Assembly (NCBI GenBank): GCA_023807065.1
Contig: JAJJLU010004005.1
Coordinates: forward strand, 1-20,875
Length of the DNA: 20,875 nucleotides
From: Isotricha intestinalis
Taxonomy: Eukaryota; Ciliophora; Litostomatea; Vestibuliferida; Isotrichidae
Direction of reading: 5' to 3'
The notes under the pieces were generated by a model that made no database searches, was not told the origin of the DNA, and saw only the letters and a program-made list of their open reading frames with translations. Both the position numbers and the translations under genes were made by a program. This document shows, piece by piece, positions 16,495 through 20,875 of this stretch (position 1 is the stretch's first letter; each line of letters begins with the position of its first letter).

Positions 16495-17208
16495 TTAATT
16501 TAAATTAATTAAATATTCTAAAAAATAAAAAATTAAAACATAAAAAATAAAATATTTTTAAATAATTAAGATGTTTATATTCAAAATAAAAAAAAAATTC
16601 AAATAATTTTTAAATATTAATTACTAATATAAATAATAAGATATAATTTAAGTGAAATTAAAAATTGTTTTAATGAAGAAAAAAGATAAACAGTTAAATA
16701 TTAGAAAGTAAAATAAGTTCTTTATTTAATATTTTTGAATTAATGTCTCCTTAAATTTTTTTATATTTTATAATTTCATAATTTGGGATTATTTATATTA
16801 TTTTTTTATATTTTTTGGACTTTTTTTGTTTTAATAAAAATATTTCTTATTATATTATTTAAATTTATGAATTTCAAAAATTATACAAGAATCAATTAAT
16901 ATTATAAAAAAATATTAAATACAGTTATAATTATCCATTTATAATTATTTGAATAAAATATAACAAAATTTCTTTGTTAATAATTAAAAAAATCCAAAAA
17001 ACCATTTACTATGAAAAAAAATAAAAAACAAACTCAAAAAAATCCTTTTTCATTCCTTATAAAAAGTGAAAAACCAACTTCAAATAATAAAAAAGAAGCA
17101 AAAAACTAATTTTAAACTTCTGGAAAGAAGATAAGAAATTTCTAGAAATCCAAACAACAAAAAATATATAAATGAACAATTATAATCTAAAAAATATCAA
17201 ATAAAAAA
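16495..17208. other. Divergent intergenic region, with small ORF before the adenylation gene
   Basis: About 710 bp lie between the N-rich gene (-) and the adenylation gene (+). The distal 500 bp are featureless AT-rich DNA. The proximal part carries a small ORF or remnant at 17011-17171, listed separately. Confidence 0.4.
17011..17171 (+). pseudogene. Small ORF with probable frameshift upstream of adenylation gene
   Basis: ATG at 17011 opens 32 codons (MKKNKKQTQKNPFSFLIKSE and onward) to TAA at 17107-17109. In another frame, from about 17091, sequence reads KKLILNFWKEDKKFLEIQTT and stops at TAA 17169-17171. The frames overlap in an A-rich run (17088-17106), where a one- or two-base indel would join them. 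It is either a small broken gene or a 32-residue upstream ORF. It ends 37 bp before the adenylation gene's ATG, so it could also affect that gene's translation if on the same transcript. Confidence 0.3.
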
Positions 17209-18759
17209 ATGACAGAAATCCAAAAAGTTCAAAATGAAAATATAGAATCATATAAAAACACAGAAGAATATAAAAAATATATGGATTCAAATACAATATA
17301 TTTAAATTATATAAAAAAACTTCTTGAAAATCCAAATAAGATAGCAATATTTGATGAAGAAAAATCATTAACTCGTTTAACATTAAATAACTTAATAAAT
17401 ACAATATCTAATAAAATACCAAAAAATACAAAAAGAGTAGGAATAATAATGGATCATAATATAGAAATGATAGCATCAATATTAGCAGTATTAAAAATAG
17501 GAGGAGCATATATTCCAATAGAACCTTTTTTTCCAAAAAATAGAATAGAATTTGTATTAAAAGATGGCAATGCAACTTGTATAATTACAAATAAGAAATA
17601 TAGTAATAAAATGCCAGATTTAGAAATAATATATATTGAAAGAGATATTGAAATTGAAAATAATTGTAATATTGATTGTTATGCTAATCCAGAAGATATT
17701 GCTTATATTTTATATACTTCTGGCTCAACTGGAATGCCAAAAGGAGTTGCTGTTACTAATAAAAATGTTTGCCATTATGCTAGAGGATTCATTAATGAAT
17801 TCAGTCCTAATGATAATGATATTATGATGCAATATTCTGTTTGTTCTTTTGATATTTTTGTTGAAGAAGTCTTTTGTTCTTTAATTTCTGGAATGACTTT
17901 AGCTATTCCTAATGAAGAAAGTAAGAAAAATATAATAAATTTAATGGATTTTTCAAATAAGAATAAAATAACAATATTAAGTGGATTTCCTTATTTACTT
18001 CAAGAAATAAATGAAATAGAAACTATTCCAGAATCATTTAGATTAATGATAAGTGGAGGAGATGTCCTTCGTTATTCTTATGTAGATAAATTAATAAAGA
18101 AAGTAACAATATATAATACATATGGGCCAACAGAAACAACAGTCTGTTGTTCTTATTATAATTGTACGAATGAATTGCCTTTAAAAGATGGAACTTTCCC
18201 AATTGGAAAACCAATATTAGATACAGATATATTAATATTAGATGATGATTTAAATCCTGTTGAAGAAGGAAAAAAAGGAGAAATATGTATTTTAGGAAAT
18301 GGAGTTACTTTAGGTTATATTGGAAATAGGAAAAAAGAAAATGAATCTTTTATAATATATAAAGATGGAAGAAGATTATATAAAAGTGGTGATTTAGGTT
18401 ATTATTTAAAAGATGGAAATATTGCTTTTCTTAATAGGAAAGATATGCAAGTTATGATTTATGGAAAAAGAGTTGAACCTATTGAAATTGAAACTGTTAT
18501 TAATAAAAATCCTAATATTAAACAATCTAAAGTTGTTAGTTATCAAGATTTAAATGGAATGTTTTATTTAGTCGCTTATGTTGTTTGGGAAAGTAAAGAA
18601 AAATTCAATGAATTATATGATACTATTATCGGGTTTCTACCTGATTATATGGTTCCTGAAATTTTCGTCACTTTAAAAAAAATGCCCATCAATAATAATG
18701 GAAAAATTGATGTTAAGGAATTGCCTATGGTTAGAAAAAAAATAGATTGTAAAAAGTAA
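17209..18759 (+). CDS. Stand-alone amino-acid adenylation enzyme (NRPS A-domain type)
   Basis: 516 residues of the ANL superfamily, closest in layout to NRPS adenylation domains and D-alanyl ligase DltA. Core motifs in order: A3 YILYTSGSTGMPKGV (166-180), A4 FDIFVEEVF (214-222), A5 NTYGPTE (303-309), A6 GEICILGNGVTLGYIG (357-372), A7 YKSGDL (391-396), A8 NRKDMQVMIYGKRVEPIEIE (409-428), A9 LPDYMVP (477-483), A10 NGKID (497-501). The catalytic Lys is K499. Asp215 matches the Asp that binds the substrate alpha-amino group in NRPS A domains, so an amino acid is the expected substrate. It would form an aminoacyl-AMP, then probably a thioester on a separate carrier. No carrier or condensation domain is fused, and none is encoded nearby. 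Transfer from bacteria is plausible but not shown. Composition matches the neighbouring genes. Confidence 0.93.
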   Translation: MTEIQKVQNENIESYKNTEEYKKYMDSNTIYLNYIKKLLENPNKIAIFDEEKSLTRLTLNNLINTISNKIPKNTKRVGIIMDHNIEMIASILAVLKIGGAYIPIEPFFPKNRIEFVLKDGNATCIITNKKYSNKMPDLEIIYIERDIEIENNCNIDCYANPEDIAYILYTSGSTGMPKGVAVTNKNVCHYARGFINEFSPNDNDIMMQYSVCSFDIFVEEVFCSLISGMTLAIPNEESKKNIINLMDFSNKNKITILSGFPYLLQEINEIETIPESFRLMISGGDVLRYSYVDKLIKKVTIYNTYGPTETTVCCSYYNCTNELPLKDGTFPIGKPILDTDILILDDDLNPVEEGKKGEICILGNGVTLGYIGNRKKENESFIIYKDGRRLYKSGDLGYYLKDGNIAFLNRKDMQVMIYGKRVEPIEIETVINKNPNIKQSKVVSYQDLNGMFYLVAYVVWESKEKFNELYDTIIGFLPDYMVPEIFVTLKKMPINNNGKIDVKELPMVRKKIDCKK

Positions 18760-18801
18760 AGGTATTTTTTTTCCTCTCTATTTTTTTTTTAATATTTGTT
18801 T

Positions 18802-19011
18802 TTAATATTTAAAATTAGTTCTTTTTATTCTTAGATAATTATTATTATAATAAAATTTTTTTAATTGGCTTTTTTGTATAAAAACAGAAGTTCTCATTGG
18901 TGAATGACTTAATGAAATCAAATAAGAAGAAATATTAATAACTGACAATTTTATCAAGTAAAAGAAATAAAGAAGCTTTAAAATAATGTTATGTTCAATC
19001 ATCTTTTTCAA
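18802..19011 (-). CDS. Possible small protein of 69 residues
   Basis: ATG at 19011-19009 and a TAA at the 18802 end. It starts MKKMIEHNIILKLLYFFYLI, a hydrophobic N-terminal segment that could be a leader or membrane anchor. SLSHSPMRTSVFIQKSQ follows, less biased than the surrounding spacer. It ends 40 bp from the adenylation gene's stop, on the opposite strand. No homology recognised. It may be a true small gene, a remnant or chance. Confidence 0.3.
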   Translation of the reverse strand: MKKMIEHNIILKLLYFFYLIKLSVINISSYLISLSHSPMRTSVFIQKSQLKKFYYNNNYLRIKRTNFKY

Positions 19012-19290
19012 ATATAAAAGAAAAAAATATAAATATAAATATAAATGAAAAATAATTTATTTTTTTATTAAAAGGATTTGTGAGTTTTTAATAAATTATT
19101 TTATTTTATATTTAACTAATAAATATGTATTAATCTTATAAAAGAAATAATAGTCAATAAACAGTAATAAAATATCCTAAAAATAAATCAAAAAATCTAA
19201 AAAATTAAAATAACAAAATCTTTTTTAAATACATCCTTTACAATAAAATACAAAAAAAAAAATTAAAAAAAAATATATATTAAAAAGAAA

Positions 19291-20298
19291 ATGGTAATCC
19301 TAGTAACAGGTGGAGCAGGATATATAGGAAGTCATACATGTGTAGAATTACTTTCCAAAAATGAGGAATTAGTAATAGTAGACAACTTTTCAAACAGTAA
19401 ACCAGAAGTATTAGAAAAAATTAAAGAAATAACAAAAAAAGATTTCAAATTTTATGAAGTGGATCTCTTAGATAAACCTTCATTAGAAAAAGTATTCCAA
19501 GAAAATGATATAAAAGAAGTAATTCATTTTGCTGGTTTAAAAGCAGTAGGAGAATCAGTGCAAAAGCCATTGCAATATTATCACAATAATATAACAGGTA
19601 CAATAACACTTCTCGAAGTAATGAATAAATTCAACTGCAAGAAGATTGTATTCTCCTCCTCAGCAACAGTATATGGACTCCCAAAGACCGTCCCCATTAC
19701 GGAGGATTTCCCCTTATCGACAACAAACCCATATGGTTCTACAAAATTATTCATCGAACAGATACTGAAAGATTGTTGTGTCCCTGATAAAGACTTCTCA
19801 GTGATCTTGTTGAGGTACTTCAATCCCATTGGTGCTCACTCAAGTGGGCTTATAGGGGAGGACCCTAATGGCATTCCCAACAACCTCATGCCATTTATTG
19901 CTCGTGTGGCTGATGGTACTTACCCTGAGTTGAATGTGTTCGGTAATGACTATGAGACTCATGATGGTACTGGTGTACGAGACTACATCCATGTAGTGGA
20001 CTTGAGTATCGGACATATTAAGGCAATTGAAAAAATTAGGAATATGAAAGGAGTGGAAATTTATAATTTAGGAACTGGGAAAGGTTTCTCTGTTTTAGAT
20101 TTGGTTAATACTTTCGAAAAAGTTAATAATGTAAAAGTTAATTATAAAATTGTTGGAAGGAGAGCTGGAGATATTGCAGTTTGTTATGCTAATTGTGATA
20201 AAGCATTGAAGGAGTTAGGATGGAAATGTGAAAGAAATATTGAAGATATGTGTAGGGATACTTGGAATTTTATTTTGAAGAATAAGAAAAAAGAATAG
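19291..20298 (+). CDS. galE: UDP-glucose 4-epimerase
   Basis: 335 residues, full length for the family (E. coli about 338). It interconverts UDP-glucose and UDP-galactose using bound NAD in the Leloir pathway, in the cytosol. Visible features: the Rossmann motif GGAGYIGSH (7-15); Asp31 in VDNFSNS for the NAD ribose; the SSSATVYG loop (122-129); the catalytic pair Tyr148 and Lys152 in NPYGSTK; and the UDP-binding RRAGD near the end. Cys298 in VCYAN is at the position occupied by Tyr299 in E. coli and Cys307 in human GALE. A Cys there leaves room for the N-acetyl group, so UDP-GalNAc/UDP-GlcNAc epimerisation is also likely. The centre (about 19640-20012) is far richer in G and C than either end. 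The last 284 bp are duplicated in the left repeat arm. Confidence 0.97.
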   Translation: MVILVTGGAGYIGSHTCVELLSKNEELVIVDNFSNSKPEVLEKIKEITKKDFKFYEVDLLDKPSLEKVFQENDIKEVIHFAGLKAVGESVQKPLQYYHNNITGTITLLEVMNKFNCKKIVFSSSATVYGLPKTVPITEDFPLSTTNPYGSTKLFIEQILKDCCVPDKDFSVILLRYFNPIGAHSSGLIGEDPNGIPNNLMPFIARVADGTYPELNVFGNDYETHDGTGVRDYIHVVDLSIGHIKAIEKIRNMKGVEIYNLGTGKGFSVLDLVNTFEKVNNVKVNYKIVGRRAGDIAVCYANCDKALKELGWKCERNIEDMCRDTWNFILKNKKKE

Positions 20299-20754
20299 AA
20301 ATAATTGTTTTTTAAATTTAAAATTAAGGGTTATATTATATTTTTTGAGTTTAAAAAATTACAAATTTTTATCCTTTTTTTTTGAAGATTACAATTTATT
20401 CATGATATATAAAACTATTTTATAGGCTTTCAATTAGATCAATGAAATTTTAATTTATTTAGTTTTGATTTTTTGAAAGAGTTTATTATTCATTTGATTA
20501 ATTTCAAGCTTTGACTTTATTGAATTATATAAAAAAATTTTAAATAACTTCTTTATTCTTCAAAAAAATATATAATAAAGTTAATTAATAATAAAAAAAT
20601 TATAATTAATTTTCAAAAGATTTAAAGATAAATTGTTAACTATGCTTTTATTTTATTTTAATAAAAAAGTTATTCAATAAATTAAGAAAAATTTTTTTAT
20701 AATTTAATAGTTACTACTTTTTTGTTTTACTTTATTTTTTTTATATTAAATCGA
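20299..20754. other. Spacer between galE and secreted-protein gene (right)
   Basis: Mirror image of 122-577. It is AT-rich, with no ORF or RNA gene seen. It presumably holds the 3' end of galE and the promoter of the secreted-protein gene. Confidence 0.6.
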
Positions 20755-20875
20755 ATGACCTTTATTTTCTTATTTCTTTTCTTTAATCTTACTAAAAAAT
20801 TTGAATGTGAAAAATATAAAAATTGCTCTATGACTTATAATATTAAAGATTCATCTAATGATAATAATATTTCCA
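20755..20875 (+). CDS. Secreted-protein gene, 5' part only (right copy)
   Basis: ATG at 20755, then 40 codons to the window edge. The leader MTFIFLFLFFNLTKKFEC looks like a signal peptide. It is followed by the same Cys- and sequon-containing start of the mature protein as in the ORF at 829-1365. It lies downstream of galE on the same strand. Family unknown. Confidence 0.6.
   Translation, partial: MTFIFLFLFFNLTKKFECEKYKNCSMTYNIKDSSNDNNIS

Larger units (their letters stand above)
20015..20875. repeat. Right arm of 861-bp inverted repeat
   Basis: Reverse complement of 1-861 with two observed mismatches. Here the shared part begins inside an intact galE, at the His-Ile codons of the HIKAIEK stretch, and runs through the stop codon and spacer into the start of the secreted-protein gene. 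The boundary at 20015 lies within a few bases of the point where galE changes from C+G-rich to AT-rich codons. Confidence 0.97.

Noticed and set aside
17180..17404. Minus-strand ORF, and the plus-strand ORF at 17636-17827
   Set aside because: Both overlap the adenylation gene in other frames; all core motifs are in the main frame.
19581..19829. Minus-strand ORF of 82 codons
   Set aside because: Antisense to galE, whose motifs are intact in the sense frame.
1..20875. Terminal inverted repeats of a DNA transposon or virus
   Set aside because: No transposase, integrase, polymerase or capsid gene lies between the arms, and the arms carry parts of ordinary cellular genes.
1..20875. CRISPR arrays, rRNA or bacterial operons
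   Set aside because: No spaced direct repeats, no rRNA-like conserved GC-rich DNA, no ribosome-binding sites and no same-strand gene runs.

Overview
The window reads as nuclear DNA of an extremely AT-rich, intron-poor, unicellular eukaryote. By eye the intergenic DNA is well over 80% A+T. The recognisable products are eukaryotic: a cytosolic-type Hsp70, an F-BAR protein, a chromodomain protein, a SHAQKYF-like Myb protein, and secreted or acylated proteins. Several proteins are N-, K- and E-rich. All long genes read with the standard code, and Gln is always CAA/CAG in the conserved ones. Stops are TAA or TAG, apart from one accidental TGA. I cannot name the organism; an anaerobic or parasitic protist, or an AT-rich fungus, would fit.

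Layout. Positions 1-861 and 20015-20875 are near-perfect inverted copies, with two mismatches in my base-by-base comparison. Each copy holds the 3' end of a UDP-glucose 4-epimerase gene (galE), about 460 bp of spacer, and the start of a gene for a secreted protein. On the right galE is complete (19291-20298). On the left only its last quarter remains, fused to a truncated relative of the secreted-protein gene (829-1365). Between the arms, in order, are: a K/E/N-rich protein (1979-2680, +); a chromodomain plus coiled-coil protein (2832-3839, -); a Myb-like N-rich protein (4775-6253, -); a large helical protein whose probable true start MGNCC lies upstream of an in-frame TAA (6939-9443, +); Hsp70 (10221-11981, -); a four-helix membrane protein (12229-12672, -); an unknown protein diverging from it after 35 bp (12708-13589, +); an F-BAR protein (13730-15448, +); an N-rich unknown (15925-16494, -); and a stand-alone amino-acid adenylation enzyme (17209-18759, +). 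Several long intergenic stretches contain short protein-like remnants broken by stops and frame changes, which suggests decayed genes.

There is no operon logic. Genes are single units on both strands, and most neighbours look functionally unrelated. galE and the secreted, sequon-rich protein sit side by side in both arms. That could be meaningful, because epimerases supply UDP-Gal and UDP-GalNAc for glycosylation, but the link is inference.

The most unusual signals are: the 861-bp terminal inverted repeats with a chimeric gene at the left junction; a C+G-rich block inside galE that ends within a few bases of the repeat boundary; alternating blocks of A-ending and T-ending synonymous codons inside genes; the in-frame TAA or possible 27-nt intron behind MGNCC; and a bacterial-type adenylation domain in a eukaryotic setting. 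The exact 77-bp match between the window ends and 1245-1321 suggests that the ends are assembly-graph junctions, so the duplication needs long-read confirmation.
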